A stretch of 45,107 nucleotides of DNA, taken from positions 1 through 45,107 of the forward strand of contig JADFYF010000004.1 of assembly GCA_015233165.1 (NCBI GenBank), in the 5' to 3' direction. The notes beneath the pieces are model-generated. The model was not told where the DNA came from, did no database searches, and saw nothing but the letters and a program-made list of their open reading frames with translations. This DNA is from Candidatus Omnitrophota bacterium (lineage in GTDB: Bacteria; Omnitrophota; Gorgyraeia; Zapsychrales; Fredricksoniimonadaceae). The position numbers were made by a program, and so were the translations under genes. Below, piece after piece: positions 32,092-41,868 of this stretch; positions within the stretch are counted from its first letter, which is position 1, and each line of letters begins with the position of its first letter.

Positions 32092-32955
32092 TTAAAACCC
32101 CGAACAAAAATAAATTCCCGTCACCAGGCAGTCGGCTAGGATGACTAAAATGAAACTAATCACCACACTTCTGGTTGTCGCTTGACCAACCCCCACAGCG
32201 CCACCCTGGGCTTTTAGCCCCTGATAAACACCGACCATGGTAATGATCACAGCGAAAATAAAAGCCTTGGATAAACCTGAATACACATCCTTCAACGTTA
32301 AAAATTTAAATGCGATTTCCAAATACAGACCAGAGTTAATCTGGAGATTAAAAATGCCAATCACCCAGCCTCCGATAATACCAAAGAGATCTCCCATCAC
32401 TGTCAAAAGAGGTAACATAAAAAATAAGGCTATGAATTTGGGAACAACCAAATAACGAACAGGACTGATCGCCATCGTATCTAAGGCCTCAATCTGCTCG
32501 TTGACCTTCATCGAGCTGATTTCCGCTGTGATCGCCGCTCCGATACGTCCAGCAATCACCAAGGCTGTTAACACGGGGCCTAATTCACGACACAGAGAAA
32601 TCGTCACTAAACTCGCCACATAAATCGTTCCACCCATTTTGCTTAACTGATGGGCCGACTGCATTGCTAAAACAATCCCCGTAAAAAATGTCACAAAAAA
32701 AACAATGATCACAGAATCACTCCCCATAAAAACCATCTGTCCCAAGACGGCTTTAAAATCAATGGGCTTGCGAAGTTCAGGATTGGCTCGAAAAGGGGCA
32801 ATAAAAATCCAATAAAGAGTCTGCATTAAAAGGCTCACCCCGTCGATGAGAGTTTGCCATCCCCCTAAAACAATTACACCAATTTTCTCAGCGGATTTTA
32901 ATATCATATATGGAATCCATTCAACGGCTTCATTAACATGTTGAGATTCTAACAA
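32092..32955 (-). CDS. mlaE: MlaE, lipid transport permease
   Basis: This 287-residue protein has the MlaE/YrbE permease layout, with ELGPVLTALVIAGRIGAAITAEISSMKV as the family signature and about five membrane segments. The ORF begins at TTG 32955; ATG at 32907 (MILKSAEK) gives a more standard length and is a good alternative. It heads the mlaEFD run after a 93-base gap that contains the GTTGAA direct repeat. It forms the membrane core of the Mla complex that maintains outer-membrane lipid asymmetry, so the organism is diderm. Confidence 0.9.
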   Translation of the reverse strand: MLESQHVNEAVEWIPYMILKSAEKIGVIVLGGWQTLIDGVSLLMQTLYWIFIAPFRANPELRKPIDFKAVLGQMVFMGSDSVIIVFFVTFFTGIVLAMQSAHQLSKMGGTIYVASLVTISLCRELGPVLTALVIAGRIGAAITAEISSMKVNEQIEALDTMAISPVRYLVVPKFIALFFMLPLLTVMGDLFGIIGGWVIGIFNLQINSGLYLEIAFKFLTLKDVYSGLSKAFIFAVIITMVGVYQGLKAQGGAVGVGQATTRSVVISFILVILADCLVTGIYFCSGF

Positions 32956-33000
32956 TCAAGCATGAGTACAAGCAATGAGTTTTGAAAACAGATAGTGAAC

Positions 33001-33015
33001 GTTGAAATTGTTGAA
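33001..33015. promoter_or_regulatory. GTTGAA direct repeat upstream of mlaE
   Basis: GTTGAAATTGTTGAA differs from the element at 21515-21529 by one base. It is located 46-60 bases upstream of the mlaE start. A nearby small inverted repeat (CCTGAT...ATCAGG) lies further upstream. A shared regulator is suggested only weakly. Confidence 0.3.
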
Positions 33016-33048
33016 AAGGATTTTTCGGTGGCCCTGATGTCTTAACAA

Positions 33049-33408
33049 TCAGGTGCTTGATCCAGTTGCCTTAAATGCAAAGGCAAAAAATGCGGCCACA
33101 ATGAGAAAGGCGAATGCCACGAGATAATTCCAAGCTAATTTTTCCTTCAAGAAAATAATCGCAAATCCAATAAACACGACGAGCGTGACAACCTCTTGAA
33201 TGATCTTCAGCTGAAATCCTGAGAACTGACCATAACCTAAGCGATTGGCCGGAACAGCCAGGCAGTATTCAATCAGCGCGATCGCCCATGACACTAAGAT
33301 CACCTTCCACAACGGCCAGGTGTGACCATATTTCAAATGTCCATACCAAGCGAAGGTCATAAAAATATTCGACATAAATAATAGAAGAACGGTATTCATA
33401 ACATTCAT
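33049..33408 (-). CDS. DUF486-family small multidrug-like membrane protein
   Basis: This 119-residue protein has four predicted membrane helices and the DUF486 signatures FMTFAWYGHLKY, SWAIALIEYCLAVPANRLGY and FSGFQLKIIQEV. The family is related to the EamA/SMR transporters but has no settled function. An AGGAG site precedes the ATG closely; ATG at 33399 is spaced better. It follows folA with a gap of about 44 bases. Confidence 0.88.
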   Translation of the reverse strand: MNVMNTVLLLFMSNIFMTFAWYGHLKYGHTWPLWKVILVSWAIALIEYCLAVPANRLGYGQFSGFQLKIIQEVVTLVVFIGFAIIFLKEKLAWNYLVAFAFLIVAAFFAFAFKATGSST

Positions 33409-33452
33409 GCTCCTCTTAAATGGGATTTAATTTTTGCATGACCACGGCCAAC

Positions 33453-33980
33453 CTAAATCTTTTGATACTGACAGAAACGATACTGAATCGACCCCTCTGT
33501 TTGCCACGAAGATTCTTCTTTAATCTTAAATGAATCAGGGATGGCGGGAAAGAAAGCGTCACAGATAAAGTCGCCTTTGACCTGTGTGATGTATAAATTG
33601 CTGCAGGAAGGATGATGGATCGATTGACTGTAAATTTGGGCCCCACCAATGACAAAAACGGATTCGATGTCCCCTCTTTTCTTGAGATCTTTTAAAATAT
33701 CTTCCAAACTAGAAGACAGTAAAACGTCTACAAACAGAGGTCGCGATTGTTGGCGACTTAAAACAATATTGAGCCGTCCCGGCAAGGGTTTATATTTCTC
33801 GGGCAATGAATCCCAAGTCTTTCGACCCATGATAAGAGCATTCTGTTTCAAAGGATCGCTGACCTTGGTTGTGAGTTCTTTAAAATGTTTTAAATCAGCA
33901 GACAGCCGCCAAGCTAGATTATTGTTTTTGCCTATGCCGTTCTTGTCATCGAGGGCGACTACTATGGAGAAGGGTTTCAT
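33453..33980 (-). CDS. folA: Dihydrofolate reductase
   Basis: This 175-residue enzyme reduces dihydrofolate with NADPH. Family features are the N-terminal VALDDKNGIGKNNNLAWRL, with the Met20-loop Trp region, ALIMGRKTWDSLP and SVFVIGGAQIYSQ. Length and motif order are normal. It lies directly after thyA, which makes dihydrofolate, so the two form a thymidylate/folate pair. Confidence 0.93.
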   Translation of the reverse strand: MKPFSIVVALDDKNGIGKNNNLAWRLSADLKHFKELTTKVSDPLKQNALIMGRKTWDSLPEKYKPLPGRLNIVLSRQQSRPLFVDVLLSSSLEDILKDLKKRGDIESVFVIGGAQIYSQSIHHPSCSNLYITQVKGDFICDAFFPAIPDSFKIKEESSWQTEGSIQYRFCQYQKI

Positions 33981-34016
33981 ATCTGAATTCTATAACTTGG
34001 AAGTGATAAAGATTAT

Positions 34017-34832
34017 TTATACAGCAATAGGAAATTTAATAAAGGCAGCTGGTTGATAGCCGACTAGTTTTATGTCTTCGAAACGATAATCTAAAACCTT
34101 TTTCTTAGCTATCTCTAACGTTGGCAGCACGCTGGGCGTACGTGTCAGCTGCACCCTCACGCCCTCTAAATGATTCAAATACACATGCGCGTCACCTAAG
34201 GTATGCGTAAAAATGCCGGGTGTTAAATTGCACTCCAAAGCCACCATGGTCATCAACAGTGCGTAGCTTGCGATATTAAAAGGGACTCCCAAGGCCACGT
34301 CGGCAGAACGCTGATACAGCTGACAATCCAAGCGTCCATTCACAACGTAGAATTGAAAAAAAGCATGACACGGAGGCAACGCCATCCGGTCAATATCCCC
34401 CACGTTCCAGGCACTCACGATAATGCGCCTGGAATCTGGATTTTTCTTGATGGTATCGATGGCCTGCTGAATCTGATCCACATGGTCTTTGCGATACGCC
34501 TTTGTGGCCTCATCCCATACAAACTTCTCCCAATGACGCCACTGATAACCGTAGATAGGGCCCAGATCGCCGTTATCCCTCGCCCAGGCATTCCAAATAG
34601 GAGTATGCTGGGTTAGATCGTCATTGATATTGGTGGAGCCTCGCAGAAACCACAACAGCTCCCAGACAACAGCATCAAAGAGAACCTTCTTGGTGGTGAG
34701 AATAGGAAAACCTTCCCGCAAATCATACTTGCTTTGATAGCCAAAGACCGAGATCGTCCCTGTTCCCGTACGATCCTCTTTTTTCTCACCATGATCTAGG
34801 ATATGTTGTAGGAGATTTAAATATTGTTTCAT
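34017..34832 (-). CDS. thyA: Thymidylate synthase ThyA
   Basis: The ATG at 34832 overlaps the stop of the glucan phosphorylase gene (ATGA), and the ORF-track GTG two codons earlier is less likely. The 271-residue protein has the catalytic Cys in [13 protein letters not shown], the phosphate-binding [10 protein letters not shown] and the dUMP contact region [17 protein letters not shown]. It methylates dUMP using methylene-tetrahydrofolate. Folate recycling is served by folA downstream. Confidence 0.95.
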   Translation of the reverse strand: MKQYLNLLQHILDHGEKKEDRTGTGTISVFGYQSKYDLREGFPILTTKKVLFDAVVWELLWFLRGSTNINDDLTQHTPIWNAWARDNGDLGPIYGYQWRHWEKFVWDEATKAYRKDHVDQIQQAIDTIKKNPDSRRIIVSAWNVGDIDRMALPPCHAFFQFYVVNGRLDCQLYQRSADVALGVPFNIASYALLMTMVALECNLTPGIFTHTLGDAHVYLNHLEGVRVQLTRTPSVLPTLEIAKKKVLDYRFEDIKLVGYQPAAFIKFPIAV

Positions 34833-36823
34833 GACCACATCTTTTTGCGGTACTCTTCTACCATTCTTTGCGTATTAAAGAACGCTGCTCGACGAATACA
34901 GTTGATCATCTTATCAATCCACGGATTATGGATATCAATGGTTCCACCCTTATTCATTTGATAATACATGGTCGTTGCTTCTTTTAATGTCTTTACTAAA
35001 GCCGCGGAATCCGCATCTAAACGCAAATCAGACTCACTGCCGATTTCATTACCGTGATGTTCATATCCAAAAATCCAACCCACATTATCCTTCTCGGCTT
35101 CCACCACCCAACCATCTAAGGTGGACATTTGAACGACACCATTGAGGATAGCCTTCATCCCGCTGGTTCCAGAGGCTTCAAAAGGAGGTAAGGGATTATT
35201 CAGCCAGACGTCGACGGAATTCGTTAACAGCTTTCCAAAATAGGTATCATAGTTCTCTAAAATAAGAACCTTGATCACCTTGTAATGCTCATTGAGACGA
35301 TCAATGTGGGTCAAAATATCCTGAATATGGGCGGCTCCAATATTGTCATTGGGATGAGACTTACCGGCAAAGATAATCTGCAAAGGCCCCACCTTGTACG
35401 CCAAATCCAACACCTCTTCAATGCGATGGAATAACAGCGACGGACGTTTGTAGCCAGTGATGCGTCGAGCCCAGCACAGAGTCAAAACATCTTCTTCCAA
35501 CTTCCAAGGTTTGATAACATTAAAGAAAGACCGCTTGTTCACTTGATGCGCATCAAACAGGTCTTTTCTAAACGCAGGGTCTGAAGCCAGCTGCATGACA
35601 TTCGCTAAATTTTCATTATTACGACGCCAATCACCGAAAGTCTTAGAATACTTATCAAATAAATCAGCAAAACTTGCGGAAAGCCAGGTGTGAAGATGGA
35701 TGCCGTTGGTAATCGCATCAATATCCTTGGCAAACTCAGGAAACTGCAGACGCATAATTTCGCCATGCTTTTGGGCGACCGCGTTAGTGTGACGGCAATT
35801 ATCCAGACAGATATGGGTCAGATTAACATTGTCCGACGCTGCTGTTTCCTTACCAAACTTCTTCATGGCATCAACATAATCATCAGGAAAGATATTTTCG
35901 ATATCATGGATGCCAAAACGATCATGCCCAGCCGCCACCGGGGTATGACAGGTATAAACAAATTTCTTTTTCTCAACTTCGAACTTAGTCTTATCCTTGA
36001 GACTGATATATTTCTCAACCAAGGCAAAAGCCGCATGCCCTTCATTAAGATGATACGTATTCACATTTAATTTTAAATTTTCAACAGCCTTCATCCCCCC
36101 AATACCGAGAATGGAGCGCTGAAAAATGCGCCAGGACACCGCGTCGCTGCGATACAACTGATCCGTTAAACATTTAAAATGTTCATTATTCTCAGGAAGA
36201 TTCGAATCCAATAAAACTAAAGGAACAACATGTTTCTTATCATACGAATAAACATAATACTTCCAAAGACGAAGGGTTAGGTCTCCTTCCTTGGTTTTCA
36301 TAACAACACGATTCTTTAGGGGAACAAGTCCTGGATAGGTATGGGGGTCCCAATATAACTCTTCAGGAACCTGACCATGCTTGTACCAAAAATTCTGTTT
36401 AAAATATCCCTTATTCCATAAAATTCCCAAGGCACATACGGAAATACCAAGATCCGAAATACTTTTGACAGTATCACCGGCTAAGACCCCTAATCCTCCA
36501 CTGTAAATGGGAATGTCGAGCATCTTATCAATGTTGATCTTAAATACGTAATCCGAAAGCCAATAATTTGAGAAAACCTCATGATTATAAAACTTATTCT
36601 TCTCGCTGACAGGTTTACCAGGATTAAAGGAATTGTAAATACTAGGAGCCAAACCATACTCCATCGAAAAATAGGCTACGGACTTTTCTTTAGGAGCCAT
36701 CAACCTATGTTCCGCTTCTAATAACGGAGCTATCGGAAAACCAAAATAGTGAGTCGGTGTAATATCCTTAGAATAGTTAGCGTCAAAATTCTCTATGTTT
36801 CCAATAAACTGTTCGTAAGTCAT
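34829..36823 (-). CDS. glgP: Alpha-glucan phosphorylase (GT35)
   Basis: This 664-residue enzyme cleaves terminal glucose from glycogen or maltodextrin with phosphate. It belongs to the shorter alpha-glucan family phosphorylases. Motifs include [14 protein letters not shown] near the N-terminus, [15 protein letters not shown], and the PLP/active-site region [15 protein letters not shown] promoter with an extended -10 precedes it. It gives glucose 1-phosphate to central metabolism; gpmI is in the upstream operon. Confidence 0.93.
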   Translation of the reverse strand: MTYEQFIGNIENFDANYSKDITPTHYFGFPIAPLLEAEHRLMAPKEKSVAYFSMEYGLAPSIYNSFNPGKPVSEKNKFYNHEVFSNYWLSDYVFKINIDKMLDIPIYSGGLGVLAGDTVKSISDLGISVCALGILWNKGYFKQNFWYKHGQVPEELYWDPHTYPGLVPLKNRVVMKTKEGDLTLRLWKYYVYSYDKKHVVPLVLLDSNLPENNEHFKCLTDQLYRSDAVSWRIFQRSILGIGGMKAVENLKLNVNTYHLNEGHAAFALVEKYISLKDKTKFEVEKKKFVYTCHTPVAAGHDRFGIHDIENIFPDDYVDAMKKFGKETAASDNVNLTHICLDNCRHTNAVAQKHGEIMRLQFPEFAKDIDAITNGIHLHTWLSASFADLFDKYSKTFGDWRRNNENLANVMQLASDPAFRKDLFDAHQVNKRSFFNVIKPWKLEEDVLTLCWARRITGYKRPSLLFHRIEEVLDLAYKVGPLQIIFAGKSHPNDNIGAAHIQDILTHIDRLNEHYKVIKVLILENYDTYFGKLLTNSVDVWLNNPLPPFEASGTSGMKAILNGVVQMSTLDGWVVEAEKDNVGWIFGYEHHGNEIGSESDLRLDADSAALVKTLKEATTMYYQMNKGGTIDIHNPWIDKMINCIRRAAFFNTQRMVEEYRKKMWS

Positions 36824-36862
36824 AGGGCCCCTTGATTAATAATTTAGAAAGTAATGACAAGC

Positions 36863-36871
36863 ATTATAACA
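36863..36871 (-). promoter_or_regulatory. Extended -10 promoter for glgP-thyA-folA
   Basis: On the minus strand TGTTATAAT gives a perfect TATAAT with an upstream TG at the extended position. No good -35 hexamer is seen, as is common for extended -10 promoters. The predicted start is about 30 bases ahead of the glgP ATG at 36823. Confidence 0.5.
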
Positions 36872-36909
36872 AAAGTTTATACGCCAGCCTCTTTAGATTT
36901 ATATTTTTC

Positions 36910-38508
36910 CTACTGCCTTGCCGAAGCCGCCATCGCCTGCTGCTTTAAAAAGGTTAACGATTGGCCTATATCATAAATACGAATCTGCCCATAACCTTCC
37001 TGTGAGGCCACCCTTAAGAAGCGCAACGATTGAGAAAGATTTTGATTATGATCGAGAACAAATCGTTTCAATGACAGCGGACTTAGATGATTGAATACGG
37101 CCAGTGGCTTGACATGATCATGAATATTTTGCAAGAAATCAATCAATGGAGGACTAAAGCGCTGTTCATCCTTGGTCCAGGAAATATAGGCCTGAGGATC
37201 TAAAATTAAATACCGATAACCTTTTTCATACAGCGCAATGAAGTCTGACAAATTCTTAGGACATTCTTGAACCTGATTCTCATGAGGAACATAAAGTTGC
37301 TCGACCAAAGGTTGAGTAGAAAGAATCCCCGCCTGAGGATCATGTCCTAGAATCAGGCCCACGGCCTGCGCGTAATTAGTCTGAGCACCTGCCAGCCTTA
37401 CGGATTCAATCGTCATCATAAGACAAGCCAATATAATCACCCCGACTATATAAGCTTTTTTATTAAACACATTTAAACAATAATCTACCGACACCGCCGC
37501 TGCCACTGCCATCAGAGGAAGGACCACACAAAGGTATCGGGCCCCCTTCTCCGCCGCAAAAGAAAACCCTGCCATCTGAAGCAAAACTAATAAAAACGGC
37601 AGAATCAAACCCCATTGTTTCTTCATCACCAGATAAATATTCGACCAGAAAATCAACGCAAATAAGAAACCTTCCAGCAAAAAGACATAGGTCGGATAGG
37701 ATAGAAAATTCATCAAACTTCTTTGTCCTTCTGCCTCAGAGGCCTGATGCGTCATCCAACCGAAGGTCACATAACGGTTAATGCCGCCATATAAGGACCC
37801 CACCACAAAAACAATCACGGCAAAAACACCAATCCCAATCGTCAGCCTTTTCCAATCCATAACCTCCTTATTTCTTCTAGACTCAAAGACGTCAATAGCG
37901 ACTAAAAAGATAGGGCTAATAATCATTCGGTAATTCGTCAGAAATACACAGGCCAAAAGGGTTGCTGCAACAGCAGGACTCCACTTCTGTGTTCTATAAA
38001 TCAAATACACAAACAACGCTGATAAAAACAGCAAGGTGCTCAAAGATTCCTGCATACCCAGCCTCGAATAAAACACATGACTCGGCAAAAGGCTTAAGAA
38101 AACCGCACTTAACAGCGCAACTCTTTGGGATTGAAAATACCGACGAGCAAAAAGATAGGTTAAAGCAACACTAGCCACTCCCGCCACAGCAGAAACAATA
38201 CGGGCAAAATACCAGGCCTCTGGTCCTAAAATAAAAACCCTTAAATTAAGAAGAAAGAACCACAGCGCCTTAGCTGTTGTCAGGGCCGTCTTAAACATGA
38301 GGCCAAGGATGGTGAAAAGCTCGTTGAGATCCTTAGGAAGATTAGCCCCGACCAAGTCCAGGAACTTGCGGTTATACCCTAAATACATCCCTTCATCGTA
38401 AAAGAAAAATTGATTGTTAGTGATGGCCCAAAATCGCAACAATACCCCTGTTCCCAAGGCGATCAGGATCAAGGACCATAACCAAGTTTGTATTTGGGGT
38501 TTATTCAT
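36910..38508 (-). CDS. GT39/ArnT-like membrane glycosyltransferase
   Basis: This 532-residue protein has about ten to eleven membrane segments over the first 400 residues and a soluble C-terminal part. The first extracytoplasmic loop has FFYDEGMYLGYNRKF, whose Asp-Glu pair is the catalytic acid motif of GT39/GT83-type (PMT/ArnT) lipid-linked sugar transferases. The sugar donor and acceptor are unknown. It ends 86 bases before glgP, with the promoter between, and has no strong ribosome site. Confidence 0.85.
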   Translation of the reverse strand: MNKPQIQTWLWSLILIALGTGVLLRFWAITNNQFFFYDEGMYLGYNRKFLDLVGANLPKDLNELFTILGLMFKTALTTAKALWFFLLNLRVFILGPEAWYFARIVSAVAGVASVALTYLFARRYFQSQRVALLSAVFLSLLPSHVFYSRLGMQESLSTLLFLSALFVYLIYRTQKWSPAVAATLLACVFLTNYRMIISPIFLVAIDVFESRRNKEVMDWKRLTIGIGVFAVIVFVVGSLYGGINRYVTFGWMTHQASEAEGQRSLMNFLSYPTYVFLLEGFLFALIFWSNIYLVMKKQWGLILPFLLVLLQMAGFSFAAEKGARYLCVVLPLMAVAAAVSVDYCLNVFNKKAYIVGVIILACLMMTIESVRLAGAQTNYAQAVGLILGHDPQAGILSTQPLVEQLYVPHENQVQECPKNLSDFIALYEKGYRYLILDPQAYISWTKDEQRFSPPLIDFLQNIHDHVKPLAVFNHLSPLSLKRFVLDHNQNLSQSLRFLRVASQEGYGQIRIYDIGQSLTFLKQQAMAASARQ

Positions 38509-38519
38509 GATAATAACTT

Positions 38520-38918
38520 TTATTTAGAAATCCAGCGACCATCTTCAGTTTGAATCTTATCGCCGCTTTCGGCCTTATCCGCCTGAACCTGGGCAAAGGC
38601 TGCTTCAATAGTAGACAAGGCTTCTTCTAATCCATTTTGTTGGGCAATAGTTTTATAAATCGTCTTACGATCATGATTCTCGGCGGCAGCAATAACCTTC
38701 CCGCTGCTTTTTAAAGCTTCCACATAACCATGGTTATTTTCACCAATGGCACCTGAAGCCTTCAGGGCGCGTAAGTCACTAAAACGCTCCTTACGAGCAT
38801 CCAACGCCTCCCTAACGGCCGGTGTCATCGTCTTAATCGAATACTTACCATGAGCTAAGACCAAGCTTGAACCCATTGCCACCATCACCACCATCATCCA
38901 TACCATTTTTTTCAACAT
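38520..38918 (-). CDS. ydbL: YdbL/DUF1318-family periplasmic protein
   Basis: This 132-residue protein has a signal peptide (about 1-22, cleaved near LVLAHG) and the DUF1318 pattern TPAVREALDARKERFSDLRALKASGAIGENNHGYVE. It follows a strong AAGGAGG site. In E. coli YdbL assists YdbH and YnbE, and the three genes occur here in the same order. It may chaperone assembly of the lipid-transport bridge. Confidence 0.88.
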   Translation of the reverse strand: MLKKMVWMMVVMVAMGSSLVLAHGKYSIKTMTPAVREALDARKERFSDLRALKASGAIGENNHGYVEALKSSGKVIAAAENHDRKTIYKTIAQQNGLEEALSTIEAAFAQVQADKAESGDKIQTEDGRWISK

Positions 38919-38944
38919 ATATCCTCCTTAAATAAGATCTTAAA

Positions 38945-39154
38945 TTATTTTGATTGAGAGTTCTTCGCTACAGGGACCTTGTCTTCCTTCCCGCTGACAT
39001 AATCTTCAATATTCGACGCTGTATCCTTCAAGCCTTTGATATCGATAGTGACATGGGCTTCAATGGTGATAGGTCGATTAGGATCCCCAACAGCCTTGAC
39101 CGTACACCCGCTGGCAAGAACTAACATTAAACACCATAGGAATCGTACAAACAT
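38945..39154 (-). CDS. ynbE: YnbE-like outer-membrane lipoprotein
   Basis: The start at 39154 (MFVRFLW) is chosen with GGGGG upstream; the ORF-track extension translates a G-rich repeat. The 69-residue precursor has a lipobox LASGC (mature Cys about residue 17), then PNRPITIEAHVTIDIKG, as in YnbE. YnbE multimerises with the C-terminus of YdbH to bridge the periplasm in E. coli. It lies between ydbH and ydbL. Confidence 0.85.
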   Translation of the reverse strand: MFVRFLWCLMLVLASGCTVKAVGDPNRPITIEAHVTIDIKGLKDTASNIEDYVSGKEDKVPVAKNSQSK

Positions 39155-39174
39155 GACATGCCCCCTTATTTTTA

Positions 39175-39207
39175 TTCCCTCCCCCATCAAAATTGTGGGG
39201 AGGGGAA
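39175..39207. repeat. Short G/C palindrome, family B-like
   Basis: TTCCCTCCCCC and GTGGGGAGGGGAA flank ATCAAAATT to form a hairpin resembling one arm of the repeats at 12803 and 13858. It lies between ydbH and ynbE. There is no T run on the coding strand, so it is not a clear terminator. Confidence 0.65.
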
Positions 39208-39217
39208 TCAAACTATC

Positions 39218-40222
39218 TTACTGATGCAAGTAACCCATCAATCCGCTAATTCCACCCTCAACATTAATGTCAAATTTTACGTCTAGATTCAGATTTAGCG
39301 AAGAAGTATTTAAGATAATCTCAGACGATATCTTCTCAGGAGTTATGCTGATAATACGCGCCTGCGCCTTGCTTAAAGTCACATCCGCGTCTTTACGAAT
39401 CAAGTCCTCTACCTGCTTACGTTGAGGCACATATTGGGCCAGGTATCGTAGTAAAGATGCCTTCATACTTCCACCCGCTGGAGCCGCTAGATGCGCTTCA
39501 ACAAGAAGTCCCTGGTTTCTTAAGTTCTTCATATTCATATCCCCATCGACAACAGCTGTCAATTGTTCAAAAACTGGACGTCCTTCAGCAATAATCGCAG
39601 AGTCAATACCCTTTAATTGAATATTCAGATAATAGGACAAGTCCTTGTGATCAATGGCCGCTCCTCTAAAAAGCATGCTACCCCCATAAAGGTTCCCCTG
39701 ACCATTGATTAAAACCAAAAAGCCTTTCTGGTAATCCATCTGAGCCACTATATCTCTGATAATATACCGATTCCAGTCGATAACAGAGGCAGACAATGTA
39801 ATCTGTGAATTCAAATATCGAAGACTTTCAAACCTCGTTTTAATCTGTGCATCTGCATGAAGAAGCTTTAACTGATCCGAGACAACATCTAAACCCTTAA
39901 TACGAACAAACCAGGATCCATCCGGACCCTCTTTAAAATACCTCGTCTCTACAACTTCTGTCGATACCAAATACGATACGCCTTTAATCTGGCATTGAAT
40001 CCGCAGTTGAGTCAGACTCACTCTATCCCAGGCATACCAATGAACCTTTTCGATAGTGATTTCTTTAAAGACAAGTCCTGAGGAACCTTTGTTTAAAAAG
40101 AATAAGGCCGTATTTGCCAGATATTTAGGTTGAGTTAAAACACAGGCCAGCGTTGAAATGGCCGTTAGGAAGACAAGAATAACAACAACTAAGATTATTT
40201 TTGCAACGTTTTTGGTTGGCAT
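39218..40222 (-). CDS. ydbH: YdbH-like intermembrane lipid transport protein, short form
   Basis: This 334-residue AsmA-like protein has an N-terminal anchor (about 8-29) and a long beta-rich region, with a C-terminal part resembling the YdbH (dicarboxylate-transport annotated) domain (MLFRGAAIDHKDLSYYLNIQLKGID). E. coli YdbH is roughly 880 residues and spans the periplasm; this version is under half that. The start lies 28 bases inside terC. With ynbE and ydbL it forms a recognisable three-gene set. Confidence 0.8.
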   Translation of the reverse strand: MPTKNVAKIILVVVILVFLTAISTLACVLTQPKYLANTALFFLNKGSSGLVFKEITIEKVHWYAWDRVSLTQLRIQCQIKGVSYLVSTEVVETRYFKEGPDGSWFVRIKGLDVVSDQLKLLHADAQIKTRFESLRYLNSQITLSASVIDWNRYIIRDIVAQMDYQKGFLVLINGQGNLYGGSMLFRGAAIDHKDLSYYLNIQLKGIDSAIIAEGRPVFEQLTAVVDGDMNMKNLRNQGLLVEAHLAAPAGGSMKASLLRYLAQYVPQRKQVEDLIRKDADVTLSKAQARIISITPEKISSEIILNTSSLNLNLDVKFDINVEGGISGLMGYLHQ

Positions 40223-41061
40223 AAGATAGAAGTCATCACTGTTACAGTTAACGTTAAGATAATAAACCCAAGAGTGACAACAACGGGGATGTGAATGTAA
40301 TTCTCCATCACCATTTTAAATCCAACAAAGGTCAGGATAATACCTAAACCGTAATGCAGATGATGCAACACCTTCATAAAGTTAGCTAAAGCAAAATACA
40401 TCGCCCGAAGTCCCAAGATGGCAAAGATATTCGATGAATAGGCAATAAAGGAATTCTTGGTAATTGACAAGACAGCCGGAATAGAGTCAATGGCAAAGAT
40501 CAGATCCGTGGTCTCAATCACAATTAAAACAATCAGGAACTTAGGAAGATTCTTTCCAACCAATTTAAGAATAAAACTATCTTCCGGATGAATCTCCTCG
40601 TCCTGCTTAAAGAATAACTTAATCCCCGTAAATAACAGAACACATCCAAAAACATAAATCATCCAATGAAAATGATTCATCAAACCAATGCCGGATAAAA
40701 TAAAGACCGCCCTCATGACCTGAGCACTGATAACCCCCCACAATAAAATACGCTGCTGCTCTAATGGAGCCACCTTGAAATGGGCAAAAATTAACAAGAA
40801 AACAAAGATATTATCCACGCTTAAGGACTGCTCAACCACATAGGCTGTCAGAAACTCCAAGGACAATTGATTGCCTAAATAGAAATACACACCTAGGTTA
40901 AACACCAAGGCCAAGGAAAGCCAAAATGCGGTCATCCCAAGCGCCCGACGAAAACTCATCTCTTTCCCCTTAGGATTAATCACTAAGGCATCTAAACAAA
41001 TCAACGCTAATATCCCAACATTAAAGGCGATCCAAACCATCGGTGAAATGGATGTTGTCAT
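40195..41061 (-). CDS. terC: TerC-family membrane protein
   Basis: This 288-residue protein has about seven membrane segments and TerC motifs: EQSLSVDNIFVFLLIF (acidic metal-binding residues in the membrane), DLIFAIDSIPAVLSITKN and ILGLRAMYFALANF. Members export Mn2+ or affect metal loading of secreted proteins. It overlaps moaC by ATGA and ydbH by 28 bases. Substrate is inferred from the family. Confidence 0.9.
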   Translation of the reverse strand: MTTSISPMVWIAFNVGILALICLDALVINPKGKEMSFRRALGMTAFWLSLALVFNLGVYFYLGNQLSLEFLTAYVVEQSLSVDNIFVFLLIFAHFKVAPLEQQRILLWGVISAQVMRAVFILSGIGLMNHFHWMIYVFGCVLLFTGIKLFFKQDEEIHPEDSFILKLVGKNLPKFLIVLIVIETTDLIFAIDSIPAVLSITKNSFIAYSSNIFAILGLRAMYFALANFMKVLHHLHYGLGIILTFVGFKMVMENYIHIPVVVTLGFIILTLTVTVMTSILCQPKTLQK

Positions 41062-41513
41062 CGATTAAACTCTCCCGATTTCCCACCACTCTTGTGGACT
41101 AAATGTATATTTGAAATGATCATATCCTGCCCCATCCATTTGGTCATATCATAAATTGTCAGACACGCAGCTGATACGGCTGCTAACGCTTCCATTTCAA
41201 CGCCTGTTTTGCCAAAACACAACACTTCCGCAGTAACCCCAATGGATTTCTTTGACACATTCTTATCAAGACTCACGCACACCTTCTGCAGCATCAAAGG
41301 ATGGCATAAAGGAATCATCGAGGAGGTGGACTTGGCGGCCATAATCCCTGCAATCCTGGCTGTTTCAAAAACGTCTCCTTTAGGTGAACCTTCCTTCATA
41401 AGAATATTAAAAGCTTTCGCTTGAAATGAAATTGTTCCCCTGGCAACAGCTCTTCTTTGGCTCATCGTCTTATCACTGATATCCACCATCCCTGCACATG
41501 ACTTATTTTTCAT
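41058..41513 (-). CDS. moaC: MoaC, cyclic pyranopterin monophosphate synthase
   Basis: This 151-residue enzyme converts the MoaA product to cPMP in molybdenum cofactor synthesis. It has the expected [14 protein letters not shown] (substrate-binding) and [23 protein letters not shown] motifs, and ends KSGGKSGEF. It overlaps the release-factor gene by 11 bases and terC by four. MoaA and other moa genes are not in the window. Confidence 0.94.
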   Translation of the reverse strand: MKNKSCAGMVDISDKTMSQRRAVARGTISFQAKAFNILMKEGSPKGDVFETARIAGIMAAKSTSSMIPLCHPLMLQKVCVSLDKNVSKKSIGVTAEVLCFGKTGVEMEALAAVSAACLTIYDMTKWMGQDMIISNIHLVHKSGGKSGEFNR

Positions 41514-41868
41514 AATTCGTCTTCCTGCGATTATCCTTCTTTGAAGAATGTTTCTTCTTAGCTTCCAACATTCGCTCCTTCGCCGGCATGGAACGTTTGC
41601 GATTTTGTCGACGAAACTTTTCTTTACGCTGTTTTAACGCCTGTAATTCCTGTTCATATTTCTCATCTAAAGTTTTCTCCAGCAAATCCCAGGCTTCCTG
41701 CCGGTTCAAAAGCTGACTGCGATGCTTTTGGCATTTAATTCTGATACCTGTCGGCGCATGACACAGCTCAACACAGGTCGACACCTTGTTCACATTCTGG
41801 CCACCAGGGCCGGAGGCTCGAACAAAGGATTCAACTACGTCTTCTTTACGTAAAGGATAGCGGCCCAT
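41503..41868 (-). CDS. ArfB-like peptidyl-tRNA hydrolase with GGQ motif
   Basis: This 121-residue protein has the catalytic [17 protein letters not shown] of class I release factors but no codon-recognition domain, and a basic C-terminal tail ([13 protein letters not shown]...SSKKDNRRK), as in ArfB/ICT1-like ribosome rescue factors. ArfB works on stalled ribosomes by inserting its tail into the mRNA channel. The start overlaps prmA by 34 bases. Family variant (ArfB versus RF-H) is not resolved by eye. Confidence 0.85.
   Translation of the reverse strand: MGRYPLRKEDVVESFVRASGPGGQNVNKVSTCVELCHAPTGIRIKCQKHRSQLLNRQEAWDLLEKTLDEKYEQELQALKQRKEKFRRQNRKRSMPAKERMLEAKKKHSSKKDNRRKTNYEK

Noticed and set aside
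39175-39207. Possible rho-independent terminator
   Set aside because: The hairpin is not followed by a T run on the coding strand, and ynbE and ydbL continue the same set of genes.
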